Shown here one piece after another: positions 24,752 to 33,860 of a DNA stretch of 64,000 nt (the first letter of the stretch is position 1; every line of letters begins with the position of its first letter). The notes under the pieces are model-generated. The model was not told the origin of the DNA and made no database searches. It saw only the letters and a program-made list of their open reading frames with translations. The stretch spans positions 248,001 through 312,000 of the forward strand of contig CAZJHO010000001.1 of assembly GCA_964546015.1 (NCBI GenBank). Direction: 5' to 3'. Position numbers and translations under genes: made by a program. Source of the DNA: JAFGVL01 sp964546015 (GTDB taxonomy: Bacteria; Bacteroidota; Bacteroidia; Bacteroidales; Paludibacteraceae).

Positions 24752-25540
24752 TTATAGTATGCGTTTAATAACTCGAAGTTGATGTGTGTATTGTCCTGTA
24801 TGCTCATTTATTATTCCTTGAGCATCTATATTTTCTATTTTTACGCGTCCTGAAGCATGTATAATTTGATTATTGTTAATAAGAATCCCTACATGTGAAA
24901 TTCTTCCTTCTTGATTTTCAAAAAAAGCCAAATCACCGGAGCGGGCTTGAGGCAAAAAGCTGATTAATGAACCTTGTTCTACTTGTTGAGAGCAATCGCG
25001 CGGAAAATATTTTCCGCAAATACCCAAAACTACTTGTACAAATCCGGAACAATCAATTCCTAACGCGTTCCGTCCACCCCAAAGGTAAGGCGTATTTAAG
25101 TACATAAAAGCAATAGAAAGCATATCGTTGCCCGAATAATTCTTTGTCAGAGGCAAGTTTACTTGTTCCGATGCAACAATAAATGTTTCGCCGGCAATGC
25201 AGAAAGATTCGGTTTGTGGGTTATAAAAGGGAAGACGGCTACCTCCGGTTAAAATAATATTTTCATTTTTGGAGTCTATATATCCGTTCACAATAGGCTT
25301 ATTAGTTACGGGAGCGTCTTCTTCGGATAGTTGTATGGCGAGCTCTTCAGTAATAAGAGTTGCCATTTTCTTGTCTATCCAACCTTGATATTTATCACAT
25401 AGATTTTTTATAAAATAAAACTTGTTGCTTTCTTCCAAAACTTTGAAATGTTCTCCAAACAAAAGTTGCGAACACATTTCGCTTTGTTCGGCAGCTTCGC
25501 TTCGCATGGGTAATACGCTGTTCAAATTAATTCCAAACAT
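24752..25540 (-). CDS. NlpC/P60 cysteine peptidase (gamma-D-glutamyl dipeptidyl-peptidase VI-like)
   Basis: A 262-residue cell-wall peptide hydrolase. The C-terminal NlpC/P60 domain has the catalytic Cys164 in GIDCSGFVQ, His216 in RISHVGIL and a third His228 in IHASG. The N-terminal ~120 residues look like two bacterial SH3-type modules. No signal peptide is evident. This arrangement resembles dipeptidyl-peptidase VI enzymes of Bacteroides that cleave gamma-D-Glu-diamino acid bonds in recycled muropeptides, so cytoplasmic recycling is likely. It is transcribed alone; a minus-strand -7 element (TACTTTTG) lies 43 nt upstream. Confidence 0.88.
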   Translation of the reverse strand: MFGINLNSVLPMRSEAAEQSEMCSQLLFGEHFKVLEESNKFYFIKNLCDKYQGWIDKKMATLITEELAIQLSEEDAPVTNKPIVNGYIDSKNENIILTGGSRLPFYNPQTESFCIAGETFIVASEQVNLPLTKNYSGNDMLSIAFMYLNTPYLWGGRNALGIDCSGFVQVVLGICGKYFPRDCSQQVEQGSLISFLPQARSGDLAFFENQEGRISHVGILINNNQIIHASGRVKIENIDAQGIINEHTGQYTHQLRVIKRIL

Positions 25541-25582
25541 AATTTGCGGATATTTGTATGAAATTCACTGATAAGTTTTTTA

Positions 25583-25620
25583 CAAAAGTAAAGAAACTTC
25601 GCTCTTTTTCAGTATTTTTG
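25583..25620. promoter_or_regulatory. Divergent -7 promoter elements
   Basis: On the minus strand TACTTTTG (25583-25590) serves the NlpC/P60 gene. On the plus strand TATTTTTG (25613-25620) serves the 7TM-HD gene. No TTG was found at the ideal distance for either. Confidence 0.5.
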
Positions 25621-25684
25621 AAACAAATTTTTTGATAAAATTCTTTATCAATTACTTTTAACTTAAATTGTTGAACCTCTGAAA

Positions 25685-27727
25685 ATGAAAACTATACTAA
25701 CCAAACAAGGGATGCACACATTACTTTGTGTATTGTTATTTGCACTATCGGTATTTCTGATTGTGCAATTATTCCCCCGTCAAGGTACATTCGAATATCA
25801 TTATCAGGTTAATAAACCTTGGTCGTATGAGTTGGTTACAGCTCCATTTGATTTTCCCATCTATAAAGATAAAATCGAGGTTCTGCAAGAAAGAAAAGAG
25901 GCATTAGCTTCATTTGAACCTTATTTTAAAGTTGACGAAAAGGTTGCCGTTAAAGAGTTGGATTTATTGAACCGGAATCTGGATACTTTGTCCCATGTGC
26001 CTTCTGAGTATAAATGGTATCTTAAAGATGTTTTGAAATATATTTACGATAACGGAATTATCCATTTACATAATCTGGATAGTTTGAAAGCCAACGAACA
26101 AACCGGAATTGTAGTCATTTATCCAAATCAATTAGCAGAAAAGAAAGCTATAAATAGTTTGTTTACTACAAAAACAGCTTATCAGTACATATTGTCGAAT
26201 CGCCCTTCATGGATGGATGAGAATGTGCTTAAATCGTTTAATATCAATTATTATTTGTCTGAAAATCTGAATTACGATAAGGAATTATCTGATAAGTATA
26301 AAATTGATTTATTAAAGCAAGTATCTCTCACTAATGGTATGGTACAAGCCGGTGAGCGGATTGTGGACAAGGGTGAGATAGTCACTCATCGAACGGCGGC
26401 GCAACTTAATTCACTTAAAATAGAACTCAATAAACAGAAAGGAACAGCCGATCAGTATGATTTTATGTGGTTAGGACAAGTGATTCTGGCTACCAGTCTG
26501 ATGACTTTACTTTTCTTATACATTTACCTTTTCCGGATGCATATTTATGAAAACATCAAATCGGTGCTTTTCATTTTATTAATGATAGTTTTAATGTCGG
26601 CTTTTGCTGCATTGACATTCCGTTTCGGTTTTCCTGTTTTTGTTGTTCCTTTTGCATTGGTGGCTATTTTAGTGCGTATTTTCTTCGATTCACGCACAGC
26701 CCTTTTTGCTCATATTATTACCGTATTGCAAATATCTATTTCTGTACCTGATTCGTTTGGATTTGTTTTGTTACAGCTTACAGCTGGTATGAGTGTAATA
26801 TCCAGTCTTAAAGATTTGACACAGCGTTCCCAGTTAGCCCGCACAGCATTCATTGTGTTTATCAGTTATACTGTTATGTATGTGTCGTATATTCTTTTAA
26901 CTATGGGTGAATGGACTTTTATCGAATGGACAACTATTTTAGTATTTGCTATTAATGCCTTGCTGTTGTTGTTCTCATATGGGTTTATTTTTATTTTTGA
27001 AAAATTATTTGGCTTTTTGTCCAATGTTAGTTTGGTCGAGTTGTCGAATGTGAATAGCGAATTGATGCAGCGCTATTCGGATGTTGCACCCGGATCGTTT
27101 CAACACTCCATGCAGGTAGCAAATTTGGCTGCCGAAGCTGCAAAAAAAATAAATGGGAATGCTTTATTGATTAGAATCGGTGCGTTATATCATGATATTG
27201 GAAAAATGGCTAATCCGTCTTATTTCACTGAAAACCAACTAACGGGAAATAATCCTTTAGATATGCTAGATTATCAACAGGCTGCACACATTATAATCAG
27301 TCATGTAGATGAAGGAGTTAAAATCGCACAGAAAAATAAAATTCCGGAGAAAATAATCGATTTTATCCGTACTCACCATGGAACCGGAATGCCGAAATAT
27401 TTTTACAATGCGTTCAAAAATAAATATCCTGAGGCTGTTTTTGACGAAAGTGTTTTTCATTATAAAGGACCATCTCCTAAAACAAAAGAACAAGCAGTTT
27501 TGATGATGGCTGATGCCGTAGAGGCTTCGTCAAAAAGTCTGAATTCATATTCCGATACAACCATAAATCAGTTGGTCGATGATATTGTAGGTCGTCAAAT
27601 AGCTGATGGTCTGCTAAAAGATGCTAAGATTACTTTTTGTGATGTAGAAACGGTAAAAGCTGTTTTTAAGGAAAAATTAAAGACAATTTATCATACCAGA
27701 GTGCAATATCCCGATTTGGAAAACTAA
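25685..27727 (+). CDS. 7TM-HD phosphohydrolase (PgpH-like cyclic-di-AMP phosphodiesterase)
   Basis: A 680-residue membrane phosphodiesterase of the 7TMR-HDED family. An N-terminal TM (about 9-31) precedes a ~220-residue extracytoplasmic domain. A bundle of about seven TM helices spans about 260-450, and a cytoplasmic HD domain (LYHDIGKM, His503-Asp504; then HHGTGMPKY) closes the protein. PgpH in Listeria hydrolyses c-di-AMP and this architecture is shared, so c-di-AMP turnover is the likely role, though not shown for this protein. The start ATG fits directly before a good TM segment. The TRIC-channel gene follows after 19 nt. Confidence 0.88.
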   Translation: MKTILTKQGMHTLLCVLLFALSVFLIVQLFPRQGTFEYHYQVNKPWSYELVTAPFDFPIYKDKIEVLQERKEALASFEPYFKVDEKVAVKELDLLNRNLDTLSHVPSEYKWYLKDVLKYIYDNGIIHLHNLDSLKANEQTGIVVIYPNQLAEKKAINSLFTTKTAYQYILSNRPSWMDENVLKSFNINYYLSENLNYDKELSDKYKIDLLKQVSLTNGMVQAGERIVDKGEIVTHRTAAQLNSLKIELNKQKGTADQYDFMWLGQVILATSLMTLLFLYIYLFRMHIYENIKSVLFILLMIVLMSAFAALTFRFGFPVFVVPFALVAILVRIFFDSRTALFAHIITVLQISISVPDSFGFVLLQLTAGMSVISSLKDLTQRSQLARTAFIVFISYTVMYVSYILLTMGEWTFIEWTTILVFAINALLLLFSYGFIFIFEKLFGFLSNVSLVELSNVNSELMQRYSDVAPGSFQHSMQVANLAAEAAKKINGNALLIRIGALYHDIGKMANPSYFTENQLTGNNPLDMLDYQQAAHIIISHVDEGVKIAQKNKIPEKIIDFIRTHHGTGMPKYFYNAFKNKYPEAVFDESVFHYKGPSPKTKEQAVLMMADAVEASSKSLNSYSDTTINQLVDDIVGRQIADGLLKDAKITFCDVETVKAVFKEKLKTIYHTRVQYPDLEN

Positions 27728-27746
27728 ATCTTATTTTATCCATTAC

Positions 27747-28385
27747 ATGTTATTTCCTTTTATAGATTTAATTGAATTTGCTGGTACATTTGCATTTGCC
27801 ATAAGTGGTATTCGTATGGCTGCCCTAAAGCGTTTCGACTGGTTTGGCGCTTATGTCGTAGGATTGGTTACCGCTATCGGTGGAGGAACTATTCGTGATG
27901 TGTTGCTCAATACAACTCCATTCTGGATGCAAAATAGTAGTTATTTGATAGTCACAGGCATTACTTTGATCTTTGTAATCATGTTTAACAAACATTTGAT
28001 GCGATTTAATAATGCTTTTTTTATTTTTGATACCATTGGTTTGGGACTTTTTGTAGTGGTAGGGTTAGAAAAATCGTTACAATTCGGCTTTCCATACTGG
28101 GTAGCTATTCTTATGGGAAGCATTACAGGAGCTGCAGGAGGGGTTTTACGCGATGTATTGTTACGAGAAGTTCCGCTTATTTTTCAAAAAGAAATTTATG
28201 CCATCGCTTGTATTATTGGTGGCTTGGTCTATTATTTATTAGATGTCCTCGGTGTGAGTAATGTGATAACACAAGTGTCGGTAGTTTGTTGTATTATCCT
28301 TATTCGAATTGTAGCTGTTCGTTTTGAGATCGGACTTCCAATCCTTAATTATGATGAAAAAAATAAAAAAGATAAATCAGAATAA
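27747..28385 (+). CDS. TRIC-type cation channel family protein (UPF0126/YicG)
   Basis: A 212-residue membrane protein with seven predicted helices arranged as two similar halves. Each half has a glycine-rich TRIC motif: AIGGGTIRDVLL near 49-60 and AAGGVLRDVLL near 130-140, with FAISG at the start of the first. Prokaryotic TRIC homologues form trimeric monovalent cation channels. Physiological role here is unknown. It probably forms an operon with the upstream phosphodiesterase and the downstream peptidoglycan hydrolase (1 nt gap). Confidence 0.85.
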   Translation: MLFPFIDLIEFAGTFAFAISGIRMAALKRFDWFGAYVVGLVTAIGGGTIRDVLLNTTPFWMQNSSYLIVTGITLIFVIMFNKHLMRFNNAFFIFDTIGLGLFVVVGLEKSLQFGFPYWVAILMGSITGAAGGVLRDVLLREVPLIFQKEIYAIACIIGGLVYYLLDVLGVSNVITQVSVVCCIILIRIVAVRFEIGLPILNYDEKNKKDKSE

Positions 28386-28386
28386 A

Positions 28387-29331
28387 ATGAAAAGAGTAAT
28401 AGTTTCTGTCATAGTATTTTTACCCTTATTACTGGTCGCACAAACTAATAAGGTTTATCTCGATTATATTGATACTTATAAAGGAATTGCAATTGAGGAA
28501 ATGAATAAATACCGTATTCCTGCCAGCATTACTCTTGCGCAGGGCTTATTGGAGTCAGGAGCGGGTAGAAGTGTGCTGGCTACCGAAGGGAATAATCACT
28601 TCGGAATAAAATGTCAGAATAATTGGACAGGCGAAACTATTTATGCTGATGATGATCATCCAAATGAATGTTTCCGAAAATATTCTTCAGCTGAAAAATC
28701 ATATGAAGATCACTCTCAATTTTTACTTACTCGCAAACGATATGCATCTTTGTTCGAACTTTCATCAACAGACTACAAAGGCTGGGCGCATGGATTAAAA
28801 AAAGCAGGTTATGCTACCAATCCTAATTATGCGCCGCAATTAATAAAATTAATCGAAGATTATAATTTACAACAATATGATAAACCCATTACAGGTGAGG
28901 CTATAGAAAAACCTGTAGCAAGTGCAGACAGTGTAAATTATGATCAATCATTGACAACTCGAAACAAAACATACATTGCCGAAATTAGTGCATATCGTGT
29001 GCATGAGATTAAAAAAATAAATGGAGTAAAATATGTTACAGCCATCGCCGGAGATACATATGAGAGCATAGCGGAAGAGTTTGATATGTTTGAAAAAGAA
29101 CTTTTGAAAGCCAACGAAGTGAAATATGGAGCTAACCCAATGCCTGGCGATATTGTTTTTCTCGCTAAGAAGAAAAAGAAAGGAAATACAGATAATGTTG
29201 CTGCCAAAGAAGGAGAAACAATGTATCAAATATCCCAAAAATACGGAATACGAGTTCGTGATTTATATAAACTGAATAATATTATTTATGGTACTCCTAT
29301 AAATGCAGGAGATATAATTAAGTTACGCTAA
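28387..29331 (+). CDS. Secreted N-acetylglucosaminidase with two LysM domains
   Basis: Peptidoglycan hydrolase, 314 residues from the ATG at 28387. That start gives a clean signal peptide (MKRVIVSVIVFLPLLLVAQ), while the open frame upstream from 28324 would place 21 charged residues in front of it. A glucosaminidase/FlgJ-like (GH73) domain spans about 25-170, with the AQGLLESGAGRS block and probable catalytic Glu56. Two LysM modules for glycan binding follow at about 217-262 and 270-314. Likely periplasmic, acting in cell-wall growth or daughter-cell separation. It overlaps the following DUF721 gene by 1 nt (TAATG). Confidence 0.9.
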   Translation: MKRVIVSVIVFLPLLLVAQTNKVYLDYIDTYKGIAIEEMNKYRIPASITLAQGLLESGAGRSVLATEGNNHFGIKCQNNWTGETIYADDDHPNECFRKYSSAEKSYEDHSQFLLTRKRYASLFELSSTDYKGWAHGLKKAGYATNPNYAPQLIKLIEDYNLQQYDKPITGEAIEKPVASADSVNYDQSLTTRNKTYIAEISAYRVHEIKKINGVKYVTAIAGDTYESIAEEFDMFEKELLKANEVKYGANPMPGDIVFLAKKKKKGNTDNVAAKEGETMYQISQKYGIRVRDLYKLNNIIYGTPINAGDIIKLR

Positions 29332-29621
29332 TGGAAAAGCATAGGACTCAACGCATTGGTGATTTGTTGCCGCAGGTGCTAAAGGCAAATAATCTGGATC
29401 GAAAGCTTAATGAAACCCGGTTGTTAAGCGCTTGGGAAGAAGTACTTGGTGAAGGTATCGTAAACTACACCGAATCAAAATATATTAAGAATAAAGTGTT
29501 GTATGTAAAACTGAAATCAGCAGTTTTGCGTAATGAATTATTGTTGGCTCGAGAACAATTAGTCCGTTCTCTTAATGATAAAGTAGGAGGGGATGTCATT
29601 TCTGACATTCGTTTATTTTAA
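29331..29621 (+). CDS. DUF721/DciA-like protein
   Basis: A 96-residue protein matching the DUF721 family: N-terminal GDLLPQVLKANNLDRKLNETRLLSAW, central WEEVLGE and the NKVLYVKLKSAVLRNEL block ending DIRLF. DciA members of this family load the replicative helicase in bacteria lacking DnaC. The short Bacteroidetes versions probably bind nucleic acid, and function here is inferred only. Start codon overlaps the stop of the previous gene, implying coupling. Confidence 0.8.
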   Translation: MEKHRTQRIGDLLPQVLKANNLDRKLNETRLLSAWEEVLGEGIVNYTESKYIKNKVLYVKLKSAVLRNELLLAREQLVRSLNDKVGGDVISDIRLF

Positions 29622-29634
29622 AAATAAAAGAAAA

Positions 29635-30303
29635 TCATAATCCTGAAACTATAATAACGATTTCTCCTTTTATTTGTTTTTGTGAAAAATGTGCAATGAG
29701 TTCTTCTAATGTTCCTCTGTAAGTTTCTTCGTGTATTTTTGAAATCTCTCGAGAAATAGAGGCTTTTCTCTCTTTACCAAATGTCTCTGTAAATTGCGAT
29801 AGGGTTTTTAATAATCTGAAAGGAGACTCATAAAAAATCATAGTTCTGGTTTCTTCTGCCAGTTTATTTAAGCGGGTTTGGCGTCCTTTTTTTTGTGGCA
29901 AAAAGCCTTCGAAACAGAATCTGTCATTAGGTAATCCGGAATTCACTAATGCGGGAACAAAAGCTGTAGCACCGGGTAAGCATTGTATTTCAATGCCATG
30001 TTCTACGCAGGTGCGTACCAATAAAAAGCCTGGGTCTGAAATAGCCGGAGTGCCGGCATCCGAAATCAATGCTATTGTTTGTCCATTATTTATTCGTTGC
30101 ACAATGTTTTCAACAGTTTGATGTTCGTTGAATTTATGGTGAGAAATCATAGGTGTTTTTATATCGAAATGCTTTAGTAAAAAACGGCTGGTTCGCGTAT
30201 CTTCTGCTAGTATTAAATCGGCTTCTTTCAGCACTCGGATAGCACGGAAGGTGATGTCTTCCAGATTACCAATGGGAGTGGGAACTATGTATAAAAGGCT
30301 CAT
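29635..30303 (-). CDS. rsmI: 16S rRNA (cytidine-1402-2'-O)-methyltransferase
   Basis: A tetrapyrrole-methylase-fold enzyme that 2'-O-methylates C1402 in the ribosomal P site. Motifs: VPTPIGNLEDITFRAI at 7-22, AEDTRTSRFLLKHF near 34-47, ISDAGTPAISDPG near 79-91 and the LPGATAFVPAL block. At 222 residues it lacks the C-terminal extension (about 60 residues) of E. coli RsmI, common in Bacteroidetes. It starts immediately after the stop of the upstream hypothetical gene (TAA-ATG). Confidence 0.94.
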   Translation of the reverse strand: MSLLYIVPTPIGNLEDITFRAIRVLKEADLILAEDTRTSRFLLKHFDIKTPMISHHKFNEHQTVENIVQRINNGQTIALISDAGTPAISDPGFLLVRTCVEHGIEIQCLPGATAFVPALVNSGLPNDRFCFEGFLPQKKGRQTRLNKLAEETRTMIFYESPFRLLKTLSQFTETFGKERKASISREISKIHEETYRGTLEELIAHFSQKQIKGEIVIIVSGL

Positions 30304-30972
30304 TTAGGTAAATCTGCGGGTTAAGATAGCGAAGAAATTAAGCACAACTTCGTTTTCCGAATTCCAAGTGAAATTATTGGCAATATATCGTTCGGCTTCT
30401 TTTATGTCATTGCATGAATCAATAAAATCGAGTGTATTGTTCATTAGTTCAGCTTTATTGTCAAATAGTTCGCGTTGAAAAAGAAATCGGTCACCCATAC
30501 TGATAGACTTTTTAATCGAATCGATTCTCTTTTTTGCCAATGAATCCAGTAGTATTTCTTCTTTGGATTTAATTACATCGCTAATTGTTGTGCTGATGTT
30601 GTTTCCTGTTTTTTTGATTTTTGGTTTGATATCTTTCTGAGTTTTTTCTTCTTTTATTTCAATAATTTTTTCTGTTTCGACAGAAACCGTCTCACTTATT
30701 ATTTCCTCAATAGACAGAGTAGATTTTTCTGTTTTATTTTCAATTTGTAGATTTGGTGCAGATTCGTCTGTTGTCCGAGACTTGGTAGAAATGGCAGTGT
30801 TGTCTTTCAATTCAGCCAAAAGTTGCAAATTCGATACAATATCTTGCGCTTTAGTTGATAATAGTCTAATGATGGTTGGAGAAGGGGTATCGTTTTCGTA
30901 CAAACCTTGCGTTAATACGCCCAATTCTTTAATATCTTTTTGAATGAGAGCTATATAAACTTCTTTTGTCAT
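30304..30972 (-). CDS. Conserved-looking hypothetical protein, charged linker
   Basis: A 222-residue protein I cannot assign. The N-terminal ~60 residues are predicted helical (MTKEVYIALIQKDIKELGVL). A middle region (about 65-130) is rich in Glu, Lys, Thr and Ser and probably disordered. The C-terminal ~95 residues look folded and helical (DSLAKKRIDSIKKSISMGDRF onward, ending NFFAILTRRFT). No signal peptide or TM. It is directly adjacent to rsmI and divergent from tdk, so probably co-transcribed with rsmI. Confidence 0.7.
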   Translation of the reverse strand: MTKEVYIALIQKDIKELGVLTQGLYENDTPSPTIIRLLSTKAQDIVSNLQLLAELKDNTAISTKSRTTDESAPNLQIENKTEKSTLSIEEIISETVSVETEKIIEIKEEKTQKDIKPKIKKTGNNISTTISDVIKSKEEILLDSLAKKRIDSIKKSISMGDRFLFQRELFDNKAELMNNTLDFIDSCNDIKEAERYIANNFTWNSENEVVLNFFAILTRRFT

Positions 30973-31012
30973 AATTTGGTAAAATTGTTACTTTTTGTTT
31001 ATCTTTTTATTT

Positions 31013-31020
31013 TATCTTTG
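31013..31020 (+). promoter_or_regulatory. -7 element for tdk
   Basis: TATCTTTG at 31013-31020, 53 nt before the tdk ATG, in the divergent gap. TTG candidates upstream are not at the ideal spacing. Confidence 0.45.
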
Positions 31021-31073
31021 CCAAGCTGCTCGTAAAAATAGAGAAAAAAATTATAATTTGCAACAGTATTTTT

Positions 31074-31667
31074 ATGAACTTTTTTGAAGGAAATATCCAT
31101 TTAGCCCAAAGAAGAGGAAGTATTGAAGTGATTTGTGGTTCAATGTTTTCTGGTAAGACAGAAGAATTGCTTCGCAGATTAAAGCGTGCTAGAATTGCAA
31201 AACAAAAAGTAGAGATTTTTAAACCCTCTATTGATACTCGTTATTCAGAGTGTGAAGTGGTTTCGCATGATAAAAATTCAATCATGAGCACATCGGTTGA
31301 TTCTTCTGGAAATATTTTGTTGTACGCCGATGGAGTTGATGTAGTGGGGATTGATGAAGCTCAATTTTTTGATGAAGGATTGATTGGTGTTTGCGACCAA
31401 TTGGCACGCCAAGGAATTCGTGTTATTGTTGCAGGTTTGGATATGGATTTTAAGGGTATTCCTTTTGGGCCAATACCTGCATTGTGTGCAATTGCAGATG
31501 ATGTAATCAAAGTTCACGCTGTTTGTGTACACTGCGGTGCTCCGGCTTATATTTCGCATCGTTTGGTGAGTAACAATAAACGCGTGCTACTCGGAGAGCT
31601 AAATGAATATGAACCGATTTGTCGTCGTTGCAACTACGAAATACAAAAAAAAGAAAATAACTCCTGA
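31074..31667 (+). CDS. tdk: Thymidine kinase
   Basis: Type II (TK1-like) thymidine kinase of the pyrimidine salvage route, 197 residues. P-loop GSMFSGKT at 22-29; Walker B/catalytic Glu in VVGIDEAQFF near 95-104; a zinc-binding Cys set at VHCGAPA and CRRCNY in the C-terminal lasso region. Cytoplasmic. Its stop overlaps the start of the next membrane protein gene (TGATG). Confidence 0.96.
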   Translation: MNFFEGNIHLAQRRGSIEVICGSMFSGKTEELLRRLKRARIAKQKVEIFKPSIDTRYSECEVVSHDKNSIMSTSVDSSGNILLYADGVDVVGIDEAQFFDEGLIGVCDQLARQGIRVIVAGLDMDFKGIPFGPIPALCAIADDVIKVHAVCVHCGAPAYISHRLVSNNKRVLLGELNEYEPICRRCNYEIQKKENNS

Positions 31668-32896
31668 TGTTTATTGAGAAGAAAAACATATCTCAAAAAA
31701 TAGGATCTGTATTGGAAAATCAGACATTACTTTATGGTTTGATTTTATTTGGGTTGTTGGTAAAACTATTCTTGTTACCAGAGGTAGCCGACAATGGTGA
31801 TTATGAGCTTTTTGTGGAACCTTGGGTGCGTTTTATAAAAAATCATGGATATATTAACGCACTGAAATATGATTTTTCAAACTATCCTCCGGTTTATTTG
31901 TATATTCTTACTATTATAGCAAAGGTTGCTTTAAATCCCTTATCCGGCATAAAAATCGTTTCTATCGTTTTTGAATATCTAACAGCATTTTTTATTGGTA
32001 AGATCTTATATGATAAAACAGGCAAATCATATCTTAAATTAGCTGCGTTTGCATTTTATCCATTACTGCCTACTGTGTTAATAAATTCTTCTTATTGGGC
32101 GCAGTGCGATTCCATTTATACAGCTTTTATTATTGGTAGCCTTTATTTCTTTTTTAAAAATAAAAAGTGGTTTTGCGGATTATTTTTAGGATTGGCTTTT
32201 TCCTTTAAATTTCAGACGGTTATAATTTTACCGTTTTATTTTGTATTGTTGCTTAGAAATAAAATACAATGGTATTATTTTTTACTAATTCCGATAGTGT
32301 ATTTTTTAAGTATAATACCGGCATGGATTGTAGGAAGACCTCTTGATCAGTTGTTAAGTATCTATTTAATGCAATCCGTTACATATGAATCTTTGACTCT
32401 TAATTTCCCAAATATTTATGTATGGATTAATAATGATAATTTCTATGAACAGCCAAATGTGTACAATCTTCCCATTTTAAAATTGCCAATGCTTAGCAGT
32501 GATTATTATCCCCTATTAAAAAATGCCGGATTAATATTTACCGCTTTATTTTGTTTGGTAATTGGAGTTGTACTTAAAAATAAGAAATATGTATTTACTC
32601 CGGAAGCCATGTTGAAATTAGCTTTTTTGAGTTCGATATTAATCCCTTTTGTATTACCCGGGATGCATGAGCGGTACATGTTCTTAGGAGATGCGTTGGC
32701 ATTGATTTATTTCTTTTTGTTTATGAAAAGATTATACATTCCTATTGGTGTTTGGTCTGTCTCACTTGCATCTTACTTGTTGTGTACTCGATTACATTAT
32801 TTTATTCCGATACATTTATTGTCAATATTCTATTTGTTTTTGATTACAAGTTTAGTTGTCGATTTTTGGAAAACTATTCGACCGGTACAAAAATAA
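31667..32896 (+). CDS. Polytopic GT-C-like glycosyltransferase / membrane protein
   Basis: A 409-residue protein with about ten hydrophobic segments. An acidic motif in the first periplasmic loop (DNGDYELFVEPW, around 43-54), followed by SNYPPVYLYIL, resembles the catalytic loop of GT-C family, polyprenyl-phosphate-sugar-using transferases (GT87/PIG-M like). SYWAQCDSIYTA and an MHERYMF segment further fit this group. Donor and acceptor are unknown. It overlaps tdk by 1 nt and faces the convergent GT2 gene across a shared terminator. Confidence 0.65.
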   Translation: MFIEKKNISQKIGSVLENQTLLYGLILFGLLVKLFLLPEVADNGDYELFVEPWVRFIKNHGYINALKYDFSNYPPVYLYILTIIAKVALNPLSGIKIVSIVFEYLTAFFIGKILYDKTGKSYLKLAAFAFYPLLPTVLINSSYWAQCDSIYTAFIIGSLYFFFKNKKWFCGLFLGLAFSFKFQTVIILPFYFVLLLRNKIQWYYFLLIPIVYFLSIIPAWIVGRPLDQLLSIYLMQSVTYESLTLNFPNIYVWINNDNFYEQPNVYNLPILKLPMLSSDYYPLLKNAGLIFTALFCLVIGVVLKNKKYVFTPEAMLKLAFLSSILIPFVLPGMHERYMFLGDALALIYFFLFMKRLYIPIGVWSVSLASYLLCTRLHYFIPIHLLSIFYLFLITSLVVDFWKTIRPVQK

Positions 32897-32898
32897 AA

Positions 32899-32917
32899 GC
32901 AGTAAGTTAATTACTGC
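32899..32917. terminator. Bidirectional terminator between convergent glycosyltransferase genes
   Basis: Stem GCAGTAA (32899-32905) with TTACTGC (32911-32917), 5-nt loop, flanked by an A-rich left side and a T-rich right side, so it can serve both strands. Confidence 0.6.
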
Positions 32918-32924
32918 CTTTATT

Positions 32925-33860
32925 CTAAAAATTTATTTTTTCTTCCACAATATATTCCGGTCGATTTTTTATTTCATCGAACAGGTTTCCTATATATGCA
33001 CCCATAATACCAATGGTTAATAATTGTATTCCTCCGAAAAAAACAATCAACACAACTAAGGATGTCCAGCCCGAATCAGCGTTAGTGAAACCGTAAATCC
33101 GTCCTAAAATAGCATACACACCAAAGATTAAAGCTATTATTACAGATAAAAATCCTAATGTAGTTGCTAGCATTAAAGGTTTTTTAGAGAAATAAAGCAT
33201 TGAAGTGGTTGCCAACTTGAACATTTTAGAGAAAGGATATTTTGTTTCGCCGGCAAATCTGGCTTCTCTTTCATAGTAAAACGGAACTTGTTTGAATCCG
33301 CTCCAAGTCACTAATCCTCTGATATATTTCCCTTTTTCATGCATCTGATTCAGAATCAGAATGACGCTTTTGTCTATTAATCTGAAATCGCCGGTATCTA
33401 CAGGAAGTTTTATTTCTGAGAAAAAATTTAGGAATCTGTAAAATAATTTAGCTGAAAATAACTTGAATAAACTTTCTCCTTTTCTTTTTTTGCGCACGCA
33501 ATAGACTACTTGAGCGTTATTTTTTTCAAGTGTCTCTATCATTTCGGGGATTAATTCCGGAGGGTCTTGCAGGTCTGCATCAATTATAACCGCCAAATCG
33601 CTTGTACAATGGTTAATACCTGCAATAACTGCTTTTTGATGCCCGAAGTTTCGGGAAAAACAGAGAACTTTGACCTTTTTGTCTTTTTGAGTAATTTCTT
33701 TTAATAAAAATGCTGTTTTATCTGAGCTTCCATCATTTACGAAAATAATTTCCGAAGGATTGGGTAGTTTCTCCAACACTTTCTTTAATCTCAAATAAGA
33801 CTCGTGTATAACATCTTCTTCGTTATAGCATGGTACTATTATGCACAATGATTTTCTCAT
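32925..33860 (-). CDS. Family 2 glycosyltransferase (polyprenyl-phosphate sugar synthase, DPM1/GtrB-like)
   Basis: A 311-residue enzyme transferring a sugar from a nucleotide donor, probably to a polyprenyl phosphate carrier. GT-A core: VPCYNEEDVI near 9-18, FVNDGSSDKT near 40-49 and the metal-binding DADLQDPPEL near 94-103. Two C-terminal TM segments (about 232-258 and 268-293) match the GtrB/ArnC-type architecture. The next gene in the operon is a multi-TM GT-C-like protein that could use the lipid-linked sugar made here. Sugar identity is unknown. Confidence 0.88.
   Translation of the reverse strand: MRKSLCIIVPCYNEEDVIHESYLRLKKVLEKLPNPSEIIFVNDGSSDKTAFLLKEITQKDKKVKVLCFSRNFGHQKAVIAGINHCTSDLAVIIDADLQDPPELIPEMIETLEKNNAQVVYCVRKKRKGESLFKLFSAKLFYRFLNFFSEIKLPVDTGDFRLIDKSVILILNQMHEKGKYIRGLVTWSGFKQVPFYYEREARFAGETKYPFSKMFKLATTSMLYFSKKPLMLATTLGFLSVIIALIFGVYAILGRIYGFTNADSGWTSLVVLIVFFGGIQLLTIGIMGAYIGNLFDEIKNRPEYIVEEKINF

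Noticed and set aside
28324..28386. Earlier start for the glucosaminidase
   Set aside because: Would bury the signal peptide behind 21 charged residues and overlap the TRIC gene.
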